Part shown: positions 14,717-23,468 of the stretch, one piece after another
How positions within the stretch are numbered: position 1 is the stretch's first letter
Layout: the number at the start of each line of letters is the position of its first letter
Origin: Streptomyces sp. Root431
Lineage (GTDB): Bacteria; Actinomycetota; Actinomycetes; Streptomycetales; Streptomycetaceae
Assembly (NCBI RefSeq): GCF_001426585.1
Contig: NZ_LMEI01000013.1
Coordinates: 695,181 to 759,180, forward strand
Length of the DNA: 64,000 nucleotides
Direction: 5' to 3'
The notes under the pieces: generated by a model
What the model saw: the letters and a program-made list of their open reading frames with translations, nothing else
Database searches by the model: none
Told to the model about the DNA's origin: nothing
Position numbers and translations under genes: made by a program

Positions 14717-16972
14717 TCAATCCCGCCGAATGTGCTCGGGGTCGATGTGACGCCGGACCATCGGCACGGAGGCGAGGGCCGCGGCCAGCAGCACGCCCAG
14801 GGCGCAGGCGAAGAGCAACGGCAGCCCCTCCCAGTCCCAGTGCACGGCCCCACCCCCGGTGATCAGATAACTGGACTCGGCAAGCCACCCGGTGACGATC
14901 GCCGCCCCCAACCCCACGACCAACGGCAACACGACCTGCACGACCTGCACCACCCGCAAGGTCCCCGCCCGAGCCCCCAACAACGCGAGCGCGGTCACCT
15001 GCCCGCGCCGCTCCATGGCCCGATCGGCCACGGACACGACGAACGCGGCGACACCGATGACCAGACCGAGGACCATTCCGACGGCGAGGAGGCTGCGGAT
15101 GACGGTGAGCTGTGCGAGCGCGTCGATCCCGATCCCGACGGGGTCGACGGACGCGGTGGGAGCGATGGCCCCGACGCCGTCGAGTACGCCACGGATGGTG
15201 GCGGGGTCGGCGTCGCTGACGAGGGTGAGGGTGCCGTCCGCGTCCGCCAGGTTGGAGGGGACGAGGGCGGGAGGGACGAGCAGGGCGCTCGTGCGGAAGA
15301 CGGACGGCTGGTACGGCCTCATGTCGATCCGCTCCGGAGGAACAGTGACCGTGATCTTCCGCCCGTCACGCGTCTCGAAGGGGAATCGGTCACCGGGCTG
15401 AGGGTCTTCGGGGTACGCCGAGTTGTCGTCGTGCAACTGCATGATCCGTCCGTCCACACAGCCCCTGGCCCACTGCGTCGTGCCCCTGAGCTGGGCGCAG
15501 GTGGCGACCAGCAGGTCGACGTGCGGCCGCATCGTGCCGTCCAGCGGATCCCACGAGCTGTACGCGGGCACCTGCATCCGCACGCCGGGGACCTGCGCGA
15601 GCTGCTGCCTCTGCTGGGCACTCAGCTCGCTGAGGCTGATGTTGTACTCCTGAACGGGCGCCGTCCGCCGGCTGACCTGGTCCAGCTCGACGAGCACACC
15701 CTGCGTGAGCGAGGCCCCGAACACGAGCAGGACGAGCCCGGTGGCCACCCGCAACGAGGACCCCGGATCGACCTCCGTACGCCGCATCGCCAATGCCACT
15801 GGCAGCGACTTCGCCACCCCGGCCAGCCGCCGCGCGAGCCATGCCGTGATCGGCGCCAAACCGAAGACGAGCCCGGCACCGGTCAACAACACGGCACCGG
15901 GTACGAGCACGGAACTGGCCGATCCGCCGGACGGATCACGCCCCATCACACTCAGCACGCAGTACCCGCCGATGACCCCGAGCCCCGGGATCAGCAGCAA
16001 GGTCCCGTACATCTTCGGCGGTTTACGCTCCCCGGTCCGCCGGACACTGATCGGCGACAACGCGGCCCGCCGCGCACTGAACTGCCCCACGACCCACGCG
16101 AGCGCCGGACACCCGAGCAGACACACGGCAACCGTCGAAGCGTCGGGCCGCCCGTCCGCCGGATACCAGTGCAGCCCCGGCAACCCGACCCGCGCCATGA
16201 CCTCGTTGACCCCGAGATACCCGACGACCCCGAGCACGGCCCCGACGAACGCGGAGACCACGCTCTCCCCGGCGTTGACCCGCAGTGTGTCCTTGACGCT
16301 GAGCCCGACGAGCCGAAGGGCGGCGAGACGGCGGGCGCGGGATTCTCCGGAGAGCCGGGCGCAGACGGAGAGGAAGATGACGAGGGGGAGGAGGACGATG
16401 CATCCGAGGGTGAACCGGAGGATGTTGACCGTCGATTCGTCAATCAGCTCATGCCAAGCGTGCCTGCTGCCAAACCCGCCGAGCGGGATTGGCTGGGGCA
16501 GCTTGGCAGGGGTAGTGCCGATGTAGGCGTAGAGGTCCTCGGAGCCCCCCAAGCCTTCCGGTCCGATTGTTCCAATTACGCGGCCTGGGACGAGGCCGGC
16601 GATTCCGGGATGGGACGCCAGGATCTCGCTCAGCTTCGGCGAGACAATCGCCTCGCCGACTTCGGGGAGCCTGTCAACGCCTGGTGGCACCGGGCTTGAG
16701 CCAGGTTTAGTGCGAGCAACGAAGATCCGACGGAGTGGCAGTGAACCGTACGGATCCCGGAATTCTTGGTAGACAGCGCTGTTGTTCGAACCCGGTCGTG
16801 GCTCACGGCTGGCTGAGCGAGCGTCATGGGCGGCGATGATCGACGGAATGGTGAGCGCAGCAGCAAGGCACGCCACCCCGAGCCCGGAGCCGATCGCCAT
16901 CAAGAGAAAGCGTGCTCGTCCCCTCCAGCCGCTGCCCGACAGTAGGCGCATGCCGAGTAGGAATGTGTTCAC
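14717..16972 (-). CDS. ABC transporter permease, FtsX/MacB-like
   Basis: A 751-residue permease with an N-terminal membrane segment (FLLMAIGSGLGVACLAAAL), a long extracytoplasmic region, a first FtsX domain (about residues 180-280), further TM helices, a second extracytoplasmic region rich in PxDGTMRP-like loops, and a C-terminal FtsX domain (VIRSLLAVGMVLGLVIGVAAFVVSV). It overlaps the upstream ATPase stop by 4 nt, indicating translational coupling. Composition is mosaic: the first ~175 codons (16,440-16,972) use A/T-ending codons freely, while the rest is typical high-GC Streptomyces. Such permeases act in lipid, lipoprotein or peptide handling; the substrate is unknown. Confidence 0.88.
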   Translation of the reverse strand: MNTFLLGMRLLSGSGWRGRARFLLMAIGSGLGVACLAAALTIPSIIAAHDARSASREPRPGSNNSAVYQEFRDPYGSLPLRRIFVARTKPGSSPVPPGVDRLPEVGEAIVSPKLSEILASHPGIAGLVPGRVIGTIGPEGLGGSEDLYAYIGTTPAKLPQPIPLGGFGSRHAWHELIDESTVNILRFTLGCIVLLPLVIFLSVCARLSGESRARRLAALRLVGLSVKDTLRVNAGESVVSAFVGAVLGVVGYLGVNEVMARVGLPGLHWYPADGRPDASTVAVCLLGCPALAWVVGQFSARRAALSPISVRRTGERKPPKMYGTLLLIPGLGVIGGYCVLSVMGRDPSGGSASSVLVPGAVLLTGAGLVFGLAPITAWLARRLAGVAKSLPVALAMRRTEVDPGSSLRVATGLVLLVFGASLTQGVLVELDQVSRRTAPVQEYNISLSELSAQQRQQLAQVPGVRMQVPAYSSWDPLDGTMRPHVDLLVATCAQLRGTTQWARGCVDGRIMQLHDDNSAYPEDPQPGDRFPFETRDGRKITVTVPPERIDMRPYQPSVFRTSALLVPPALVPSNLADADGTLTLVSDADPATIRGVLDGVGAIAPTASVDPVGIGIDALAQLTVIRSLLAVGMVLGLVIGVAAFVVSVADRAMERRGQVTALALLGARAGTLRVVQVVQVVLPLVVGLGAAIVTGWLAESSYLITGGGAVHWDWEGLPLLFACALGVLLAAALASVPMVRRHIDPEHIRRD

Positions 16973-17643
16973 GCTTCCACCCGTTGGGCCAGGACACCGT
17001 CCGACATCATGTATTGGGTGTCGGCCTTCGCTGCGACGTTCGCGTCGTGAGTGACGATGACCACCGCCGTCTTCTGCCTTCGTGCCAGCTGGAGGAACTC
17101 TTCCAGAACCGCAGCGGCATTGGTGCTGTCCAGAGCCCCTGTCGGCTCATCGGCGAACACGACGTCCGGCCGGTGTACCAGTGCTCGCGCAACCGCTACA
17201 CGCTGACTTTGCCCTCCCGAAAGCTTGGAGGTCCGGCGTCGTACCAGGTCGCCCATCCCGAGTCGGCTAAGTACTTGGCCAGCCACGGCATGGGCGTGCG
17301 TCTTGCTAATCCCTGCAAGTCGAAGCGGAAGCGCCGCGTTCTCCTCGACGGTCAGCTCGGGCAGCAGTTCGCCATACTGGAAGACGAATCCCAAGCGCGT
17401 GCGGCGAAGGGCACTCAGCTCTCCGTCAGGTAAGGACGACAGCTCGATCCCGTCGAAGGTTACGGTTCCGCTGGAAGGCAGAAGGACCCCGGCTAGGCAG
17501 TAGAGCAAAGATGACTTTCCCGAGCCACTGCTCCCCATGATGGCAGCCACTTCGCCGCGCTTGAGCGTGAAGTCGGCTCCGCTGACTGCCGGATGTGTGC
17601 CGTAGAGAAGATCCACACCCTTGGCGTGGAGGATGACGTCCAT
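16969..17643 (-). CDS. ABC transporter ATP-binding protein (LolD/MacB type)
   Basis: A 224-residue ATPase with Walker A GSSGSGKSSLLY, Q-loop GFVFQYGELLPELT, signature LSGGQSQRVAVARAL, Walker B DVVFADEPTGALD and H-loop VTHD. This is the LolD/MacB/FtsE subfamily that partners FtsX-type permeases. ATG 17643 (MDVILHAKG) is preferred over GTG 17655, which abuts AGGA. Its coding sequence has lower GC than its surroundings, as does the preceding secreted-protein gene. The permease gene overlaps its stop codon. It should energise that permease at the inner face of the membrane. Confidence 0.93.
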   Translation of the reverse strand: MDVILHAKGVDLLYGTHPAVSGADFTLKRGEVAAIMGSSGSGKSSLLYCLAGVLLPSSGTVTFDGIELSSLPDGELSALRRTRLGFVFQYGELLPELTVEENAALPLRLAGISKTHAHAVAGQVLSRLGMGDLVRRRTSKLSGGQSQRVAVARALVHRPDVVFADEPTGALDSTNAAAVLEEFLQLARRQKTAVVIVTHDANVAAKADTQYMMSDGVLAQRVEA

Positions 17644-17701
17644 CGTGGTGCGCACTCCTATGGGGCGGGAGCCGCACGACGGCGGCCCCCGGAACGGTCG
17701 A

Positions 17702-18109
17702 CTATCGACGCGTGAACACCTTGTTCGCCGAGCAGTTATCCGGCCTCAGTGATCCGCGATCTCGGCACGTCTGCACCTCCACCTGGCTCGTCAGGAGTAG
17801 GGCGCCGTCGTAAAACGTGTGGTCGATAGGAGTGGTCTTCTTCTGCACGCCCTTGATACGAATCCACGAGTACCCCTTGACCCTTGCCCGGAGGTACACG
17901 TTGTGGTCGTCATCGTTGGACGCGTCCTTCAGGCTCCCCTTCACACGGAGCCCTCCGTGCTTCTGCAGCTGGGGCTCCCACATGTAGGACCCCTTGAACT
18001 CGGCTCCGGTCGTGGTCATCGTCAGTCCGTGCCACGAGTCCGCAACCGCCACCCCCATCCCCCCAAAGAACAGCCCCGCAGCCACCACCGCAGTCGCCAA
18101 CTTCCGCAT
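17702..18109 (-). CDS. Small secreted protein of unknown function
   Basis: A 135-residue protein with a clear signal peptide (MRKLATAVVAAGLFFGGMG..., predicted cleavage after AVA, residue about 23). The mature part of ~112 residues is polar, beta-strand-like and aromatic (WHGLTMTTTG, GYSWIRIKG), with exactly two cysteines near the end (TCRDRG and DNC), able to form one disulfide. I do not recognise a family. It ends 58 nt before the ATPase start on the same strand and shares the low GC of the ABC genes, so the three probably form one acquired unit. It may be exported by, sensed by, or neutralised by the ABC transporter. Confidence 0.75.
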   Translation of the reverse strand: MRKLATAVVAAGLFFGGMGVAVADSWHGLTMTTTGAEFKGSYMWEPQLQKHGGLRVKGSLKDASNDDDHNVYLRARVKGYSWIRIKGVQKKTTPIDHTFYDGALLLTSQVEVQTCRDRGSLRPDNCSANKVFTRR

Positions 18110-18229
18110 CGATAACCCCTGTCTGGTCGAACCGACTGGTCATCACAGAAAGTATCGGCATCACTACACACCGGTGGTCGCAGGAACGTCCCTCCCTCTC
18201 ATCACCCCTCTAACCGGTGAACGACCCCC

Positions 18230-19183
18230 TCACGGCACCAGCAGCACCTTCCCCCGCACGCCCCCGCCCTCGCTCGACCGATGCACCTCCGCCAGCTCCT
18301 CCAGTGGTCGCGTCTCCGTGACGTCGATGGTCACCGCACCCCGCTCCACCAGGGCAATTAGCTCCCTCAGCTGTGCCACGTCGTTCCGGGCCACCATGTG
18401 CTGGGACGTCACCGAGCGGACCGTGTCGGACGGGATCGGGGTCGCGATCGACACGATGTGGCCGCCCGGGCGTACGAGGCCGGGCAGGGTCGCGGCCTCG
18501 GCCGGTCCTATGGGGGCCAGGTTCAGCAGGAGGTCGACGGGGGAGTCCAGGGCGGCGGCCGTCAGGGGCGTCGACGTGTAGTCGATGATCCGTCGCGCCC
18601 CCTGCCGCCGCACCGTCTCCGCGCTGCGTGCGCTCGCCGTGGCCGTGACGTCCGCGCCTGCATGGGCCGCGAGTTGGGTGGCGAAGCCGCCGACCCCTCC
18701 GCCCGCGCCGTTGATGAGGACCCGCTGTCCCTCCCGTACTCGCCCGTGCTCGAAGACCACCTGCCACGCCGTGAGCCCGGCCACGGGCAGCGCCGCGGCG
18801 TGCGCGAGCGGTACGGATACCGGCGCGGCGGCCAGCAGTCGCGCCGGCGCCGTCACGTACGTGGCCCCGGCCCCACCGTCCAGTCGGCCCACCACCCGGT
18901 CGCCGATCGCGAAGTCGCTTACATCCGAACCCACTTCGGTCACGACCCCCGACACGTCCCAGCCCAGCGTGAACGGCAGGCCCACCGGCAGGAAGCCGTG
19001 CAGCAGGCCTGCGCGCAGGGCCGTCTCGGTCGGGTTGAAGGAGGTTGCCGCGACCCGTACGAGCACTTCGTCCGCGGCCGGGGTCGGGAGGGGAGCGTCC
19101 TCGTAACGGATCGCGGAGGCGTCGCCGTATCCATGGATCCGGGCGGCCTTCATCGACGGGCTTGAGCCTGCTGTTGTCGTCAT
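18230..19183 (-). CDS. Zinc-free MDR (quinone oxidoreductase-like) NADP-dependent oxidoreductase
   Basis: A 317-residue medium-chain dehydrogenase/reductase. It has the N-terminal GroES-like domain (VRVAATSFNPTETALRAG, GWDVSGVVTEVGSDV) and a Rossmann nucleotide site INGAGGGVGGFATQLA (residues about 150-165). Zinc-ligand cysteines are lacking, which points to the quinone oxidoreductase/enoyl reductase branch. A TAGATT -10 lies 6 nt before ATG 19183 with no ribosome site, so a leaderless message is likely; MKAARIHG ten codons in is an alternative start. It is divergent from an AraC regulator with a perfect palindrome between them. Confidence 0.9.
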   Translation of the reverse strand: MTTTAGSSPSMKAARIHGYGDASAIRYEDAPLPTPAADEVLVRVAATSFNPTETALRAGLLHGFLPVGLPFTLGWDVSGVVTEVGSDVSDFAIGDRVVGRLDGGAGATYVTAPARLLAAAPVSVPLAHAAALPVAGLTAWQVVFEHGRVREGQRVLINGAGGGVGGFATQLAAHAGADVTATASARSAETVRRQGARRIIDYTSTPLTAAALDSPVDLLLNLAPIGPAEAATLPGLVRPGGHIVSIATPIPSDTVRSVTSQHMVARNDVAQLRELIALVERGAVTIDVTETRPLEELAEVHRSSEGGGVRGKVLLVP

Positions 19184-19202
19184 GCGACGAATCTAGGAGC
19201 GG

Positions 19203-19217
19203 GGATCGAGACGATCC
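19203..19217. promoter_or_regulatory. GGATCG-AGA-CGATCC perfect palindrome
   Basis: Six-base perfect inverted arms around AGA, 20 nt upstream of the oxidoreductase start and overlapping the position expected for its -35. It lies between divergent oxidoreductase and AraC genes and is a candidate regulator site. Confidence 0.5.
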
Positions 19218-19275
19218 ATGAGTCAGCGTGCCTCTTTCATACGTGTGCGTCTCGCCCACTCGCTAGGCTCCTCCC

Positions 19276-20271
19276 ATGGATGTGCTCAGCGACGTGATCG
19301 CCGTGATGCGGTCCGGCCGTCCCCGGTCCGCCTTCGTTCGCTGGCACGCACCCTGGGCGCAGCGTTTCGCCTCCGTGCCGGGGTCGGCGGGGTTCCAGGT
19401 CGTCCTGGAGGGGACCTGCGTCCTGCGCTCGCCCGGCGCCAGCGGTGGCGATGGCGATGGCCCCGGCGATGGCGATGTCGAACTCGCCACCGGCGACGTC
19501 GTGTTCGTGCCGCACGGCACCGGACACCTCCTCGCCGACTCCCCCGTCTCGGCCACCGTCGTCGACGCCGAGGAGTGCGTCCCCGTCCCCTCGGCCTCCC
19601 CGTACGTCTCCGACCGCGTCGACCCCACCGGCCGCGGCGGCCCCGTCACCGCGCTGCTCTGCGGCACGTACCAGCTCGACCCCTCCCGCACCCACCCCCT
19701 GCTGCACGGCCTCCCCGACCTGATCCATCTGCCCGCCGCCCGGCCCGGGCGCCCGCCCGAGCTGGCCGCGGCCGTGGAGCTGCTCGCCGCCGAGCTGCGG
19801 CGGCCCGGGCTCGGGACGGACGCGGCCGTGCCCGCCCTCCTGGACACCCTGCTCCTCTACATCCTGCGCATCTGGTTCGCCGAGCAGGCGGCCGCGGCGG
19901 CGCCCGGGGCCTCCGGGTGGGCCGCCGCGCTCGCGGACCCGGCGGTCACGGCCGCGCTGCACGCGATGCACCGCTCGCCGGACGCGCCCTGGACGGTGGA
20001 GCGGCTCGCGGCGGAGGCGGGGCTCTCGCGGGCCCCGTTCGCCCGCCGTTTCGCCGCCCTCGTCGGGCGCCCGCCCCTCGCGTACCTCACCTGGTGGCGC
20101 ATGACCCTCGCCGAGCGGCTGCTCCGGACGACGGACGCCCCGCTCCGTACCGTCGCCGAACAGGTCGGATACGGGACCGAGTTCGCCTTCTCCGCTGCCT
20201 TCAAGCGCGTCCACGGGTCGGCGCCCGGCGGCTATCGGCGGGCCGCTCGCCGCTCGCCGGTAGCCCGGTAG
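19276..20271 (+). CDS. AraC-family regulator with N-terminal cupin
   Basis: A 331-residue regulator. The first ~170 residues form a cupin sensor (FQVVLEGTCVLRSPG, TGDVVFVPHGTGHLLAD) as in the AraC subfamily with a cupin_6-type domain. The C-terminal AraC domain has two helix-turn-helix motifs (WTVERLAAEAGLSRAPFARRF and RTVAEQVGYGTEFAFSAAFKR, residues about 230-320). It is divergent from the MDR oxidoreductase, its likely target. The last codons and the stop lie inside an octamer tandem repeat, so the C-terminal tail has been remodelled by the repeat. Confidence 0.92.
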   Translation: MDVLSDVIAVMRSGRPRSAFVRWHAPWAQRFASVPGSAGFQVVLEGTCVLRSPGASGGDGDGPGDGDVELATGDVVFVPHGTGHLLADSPVSATVVDAEECVPVPSASPYVSDRVDPTGRGGPVTALLCGTYQLDPSRTHPLLHGLPDLIHLPAARPGRPPELAAAVELLAAELRRPGLGTDAAVPALLDTLLLYILRIWFAEQAAAAAPGASGWAAALADPAVTAALHAMHRSPDAPWTVERLAAEAGLSRAPFARRFAALVGRPPLAYLTWWRMTLAERLLRTTDAPLRTVAEQVGYGTEFAFSAAFKRVHGSAPGGYRRAARRSPVAR

Positions 20272-20340
20272 CCCGGTAGCCCGGTAGCCCGGTAGCCCGG
20301 TAGCCCGGTAGCCCGGTAGCCCGGTAGCCCGGTAGCCCGG
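20261..20340. repeat. Ten perfect tandem copies of TAGCCCGG
   Basis: Exactly 80 bp, ten uninterrupted identical 8-bp units. The first unit codes the last residues of the AraC protein and the second supplies its TAG stop. Since every unit starts with TAG, the stop is kept whatever the copy number. A second repeat, three copies of GAGACGCCG, follows at 20341-20367. Confidence 0.97.
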
Positions 20341-20383
20341 GAGACGCCGGAGACGCCGGAGACGCCGGAGGGTCCGGAGATCC

Positions 20384-22249
20384 TCAGGTCCCCGGCTCCC
20401 CCTGCCGTCCGCGCGCCGCCTCCGCCAGCGCCCGGTCCAGGGGTGCGAGGAGCGTGCCCTCGGCCGGGATGATGCCGCCGGGGCCGAGGTCGCGTTCGAG
20501 GCCGGTGGCCTTGAGGGTGCGGACGAGGCCCGGCTCCGCGCCCGCGATGACGAGGCGGCCGCCGTTCCGGCGGAGCTCCGCCACGTACCGGCGCAGGAGT
20601 TTGACGACGGTCGAGGACGGCACGTCCGGGACGCCGCGCATGACGAGGACGAGCACGGCTCCCTGAGCGTCGTCCGTACGCGGCAAGGTCTCCTCGATGT
20701 GGGGGAGTTCGGCGAAGAAGCCGATGCCGTCGTAATAGAGGACGGTCGTCTCGCCCGCGGTGAGCCGCTTCGGCGGCTCGGTCGGGTGCCAGTCGCCGTC
20801 CTCGTCGCGTACCAAGGCGACGAGACGGGCGCGGCGGGCTGCCTGGGCGCAGTAGAGGAGGAGGGAGAGGACCGCGCCGAGCACGATGGCCTGCTGGAGC
20901 GGGATTTGGGTGGTCGCGAGGAACGTCAGGACCATCGCCGCCGACGACAGGCGCGAGGTGCGGAGCACCAGCAGGATGTCGTGGCGCTTGCCCCAGATCA
21001 GTTCGCCGCCGACGACGAGGATCAGCCCGCCGATGACGGGCATCGGGATGCGTTCGGCGAGCGGCGCGCAGACCAGGACGATCACGGCGAGCAGGATGCC
21101 GGAGAAGATGCCGGCCCAGCGGGTGCGGGCCCCGGCGGAGACGGCTACGCCCGTACGGGAGAGGGAACCGCCCGAGGGCAGCGACTGGAAGAGGCCGCCG
21201 GCGAGGTTGGCGAGGCCCTGGGCGGCGAAGTCGCCGTTGACGGAGGAGCGGGAGCCGTCCGGGTTGGGTACGGAGGGGCCGATGCTCGCCGCCTGGGCGA
21301 GGGCGACGAGGGCGACGGCGACCGAGCCGCCGAGCAGCTCGGGGACGACGGAGAGGTCGGGCGCGGAGAAGCCGGGCAGCGAGGCCGGGATGTGGGCGAT
21401 GTCCCGGACGAGCTCCACGTCCGTACCGAGGACGGCCACGGCGACGCTCGCCACGACCATCGCGACGAGCAGGGCGACGGGTTCGAGGCGTTTCACGAGC
21501 CGGGTCAGGGCCCAGACGGCGATCGTGGCGGCGGCGACGAGGGTCGCGCCGAGCGCCCAGTCGCCGATGTGGGCGAGCCAGTCGCCGAGTTGGTAGAGGC
21601 GGTTCTTGCCCTGGGGCTTGTAGCCGGTGGCGTCCTTCAGCACGCCGGTGACGATCTGGAGCGCGATGCCGGTGGAGAAGCCGGTCATGACGGCGTTCGA
21701 GACGAAGCTCATCACCGCCCCGAGCCGCAGCACGCCCATCAGGAGCATGACGAGCCCGGCGAGGAGCGTGAGGGTCGCGATGTTGCCGGGGTCCTTCGCG
21801 TCGAGACCCGCGCCGGACAGGACGCTCTGGGAAGTGAGGGCGATGGCGCTGGTCAGGGTGGTGACCATGAGGACCGTGCGGGCGGTGATCGAGCCGACGA
21901 TCGCCGGGACGACGCCGGCGTAGAGACCGGCGACGGGGTTGAAGCCGGCGATGGCGGCGTAGGCCATGCCTTCGGGGATGGAGAACAGGCCGGTGACGAG
22001 GCCGGATCCGACGTCGGCGGGCTGGGGCCGCCCGAGCCGTAGCCGCCGCCCGATCCGCCGCCCGATCCGCCGCCCGGTCCGTCGCCCGAGAGGCCCCCCG
22101 GGCCGTTGCTCGGCCTGCTCGGCCTGCCGGCTCTCCCGGCCCTCCCCCCTCGCCCCGCTCTCCCTGCCGTCCCCGCTCTCCCGGCCCTCCCGGCCCTCCC
22201 CGCCCTCCCCGCCCTCCCCGGACTCACGGGCCCGCCCCCGTACGGTCAT
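20384..22249 (-). CDS. SulP-family anion permease with C-terminal STAS domain
   Basis: A 621-residue SulP/SLC26-type transporter. The core carries GLFSIPEGMAYAAIAGFNPVAGLYAG (TM1-2 signature) and GGLFQSLPSGGSLSRTGVAVSAGA, with 10-14 TM segments. A STAS-like domain follows from about residue 500 (VLVLVMRGVPDVPSSTVVKLLRRY). The first ~70 residues are an unusual Glu/Gly/Arg/Ser-rich low-complexity extension, then GRRTGRRIGRRIGRR repeats. Start ATG 22249 overlaps the GAP-protein stop in an ATGA, implying coupled translation. The substrate may be sulfate, bicarbonate or another anion. Confidence 0.9.
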   Translation of the reverse strand: MTVRGRARESGEGGEGGEGREGRESGDGRESGARGEGRESRQAEQAEQRPGGPLGRRTGRRIGRRIGRRLRLGRPQPADVGSGLVTGLFSIPEGMAYAAIAGFNPVAGLYAGVVPAIVGSITARTVLMVTTLTSAIALTSQSVLSGAGLDAKDPGNIATLTLLAGLVMLLMGVLRLGAVMSFVSNAVMTGFSTGIALQIVTGVLKDATGYKPQGKNRLYQLGDWLAHIGDWALGATLVAAATIAVWALTRLVKRLEPVALLVAMVVASVAVAVLGTDVELVRDIAHIPASLPGFSAPDLSVVPELLGGSVAVALVALAQAASIGPSVPNPDGSRSSVNGDFAAQGLANLAGGLFQSLPSGGSLSRTGVAVSAGARTRWAGIFSGILLAVIVLVCAPLAERIPMPVIGGLILVVGGELIWGKRHDILLVLRTSRLSSAAMVLTFLATTQIPLQQAIVLGAVLSLLLYCAQAARRARLVALVRDEDGDWHPTEPPKRLTAGETTVLYYDGIGFFAELPHIEETLPRTDDAQGAVLVLVMRGVPDVPSSTVVKLLRRYVAELRRNGGRLVIAGAEPGLVRTLKATGLERDLGPGGIIPAEGTLLAPLDRALAEAARGRQGEPGT

Positions 22250-22926
22250 GCGGCCGCCAGCCCGCTGATCGCGTCGCCCACGTACTTCGCCCCCAGGACC
22301 ACGAGCAGCGTCGTCATGATCGCCGCGTTGTGCCGGGACATCCAGACCTTCCAGTCGCCGAGGGTCTGCGCGGACTTCGCGCCGCCGAGGAGGTAGACGG
22401 CGAGCGGTGCCAGGGTGCAGAGGGAGCCGATCAGCACCATGAGGACGGCGGCGAGGGTCTTGCCGCCGGTCGAGGCGCCGCTGCCGGCGATGGAGACGGC
22501 GCCGCCGATCGCCAGGACCAGGTTCTTCGGGTTGGCGACCGCGAGGGCGGCGGCGAGGCCGGCCGCCTTGCCGGGCGTGAACCGGTCGATCGCCTTCATC
22601 CAGCCCGGCGGCTCGGGCTCCTGCCCCTCCCGCGGGCGGTCCTTCCACTGCTTGACGCCCATGAGGAGGAAGAGGAGACCGAGTCCGAGCTTGAGCCACA
22701 GCGTCCAGTCGGCGGGCCCGTCGTCACCGGAGGCGTCCGCGCCCGAACCGAGCAGGACGACGGCGGTGACGACGACGGCGAGCGAGGCGACCCAACTCGC
22801 CGTGAAGGCGATGCCGTTGCTGCGCCCGCGCGGGGTCGCCAGCATCAGGACGACCGCGATGAGGGGGAGGGGACTGATGGCGATGCCGACGGCCGAGGCC
22901 AGCATCTGTCCGACGGCGTCGCCCAT
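22246..22926 (-). CDS. GAP-family (Sap/lipid-addressing) membrane protein
   Basis: A 226-residue protein with about six membrane segments, beginning MGDAVGQMLASAVGIAISPLPLIAV and containing AVANPKNLVLAIGGAVSIA. This matches the actinobacterial GAP family (GPL-addressing protein), related to LysE-like exporters and linked in mycobacteria to transport of surface lipids. Its stop overlaps the SulP start. The GAP/SulP pairing suggests a functional link, but none is established. Confidence 0.85.
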   Translation of the reverse strand: MGDAVGQMLASAVGIAISPLPLIAVVLMLATPRGRSNGIAFTASWVASLAVVVTAVVLLGSGADASGDDGPADWTLWLKLGLGLLFLLMGVKQWKDRPREGQEPEPPGWMKAIDRFTPGKAAGLAAALAVANPKNLVLAIGGAVSIAGSGASTGGKTLAAVLMVLIGSLCTLAPLAVYLLGGAKSAQTLGDWKVWMSRHNAAIMTTLLVVLGAKYVGDAISGLAAA

Positions 22927-22982
22927 GGAGAACAGCCCTGCCTTCCGCTCGATCGGTTGCCTTGCTCAGGCGGTGACTCGGC

Positions 22983-23468
22983 TCAGCTCGCGAAGACTTC
23001 GCGGAGCTTGGCCTCCTTCACGCTGTCCAGGTTGGACTGGATGAGCTCGGCGTGGCCGTTCGGGAAGGCGTCCTTGACGCGGTCGACGACGGCGTCGGCG
23101 GAGAGCAGGAAGAGCGCCGAACTGCCAGGCGTCACCTTCGACTTGACCGAGTCGATGAAGTCGTCGTCGATGCCGACGTCGGCCATCTTGCCGCCGAGCG
23201 CACCGGCGGCGGCGCCGACCGCCGCGCCGAGGAGTGGCATGAAGAAGAGGAGGCCGAAGAGCATGCCCCAGAAGGTGCCGGAGAGCGCGCCGGCGCCGGT
23301 GAGGTTGTTGAGCTGCTTCGTCTTGGGCTTGCTCGCTTCCTCCGGCCAGCTGACGGTGGCCGCGTCGATGACCTTGATCAGCTCCTGCTTCTGCAGCTGG
23401 AGCAGGGTGTCCTCCACGGCCCCGGCACCCTCGGGTGCGTCGAATTTCCACACGGTCAACGTGGCCAC
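22983..23468 (-). CDS. DUF1269 membrane-associated protein
   Basis: A 161-residue protein starting at GTG 23468 (MATLTVWKFDAPEGAG) with GGAGG seven nt upstream. The central hydrophobic glycine/alanine stretch (GTFWGMLFGLLFFMPLLGAAVGAAAGALGG, in parts) and flanking soluble alpha/beta segments are typical of DUF1269, a family of unknown function. It lies 56 nt upstream of the GAP gene on the same strand and may be the first gene of a DUF1269-GAP-SulP operon. Confidence 0.88.
   Translation of the reverse strand: MATLTVWKFDAPEGAGAVEDTLLQLQKQELIKVIDAATVSWPEEASKPKTKQLNNLTGAGALSGTFWGMLFGLLFFMPLLGAAVGAAAGALGGKMADVGIDDDFIDSVKSKVTPGSSALFLLSADAVVDRVKDAFPNGHAELIQSNLDSVKEAKLREVFAS

Noticed and set aside
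22250..22699. N-terminal extension of SulP into the GAP gene
   Set aside because: The GAP gene is complete in another frame and ends in an ATGA overlap with the SulP start.
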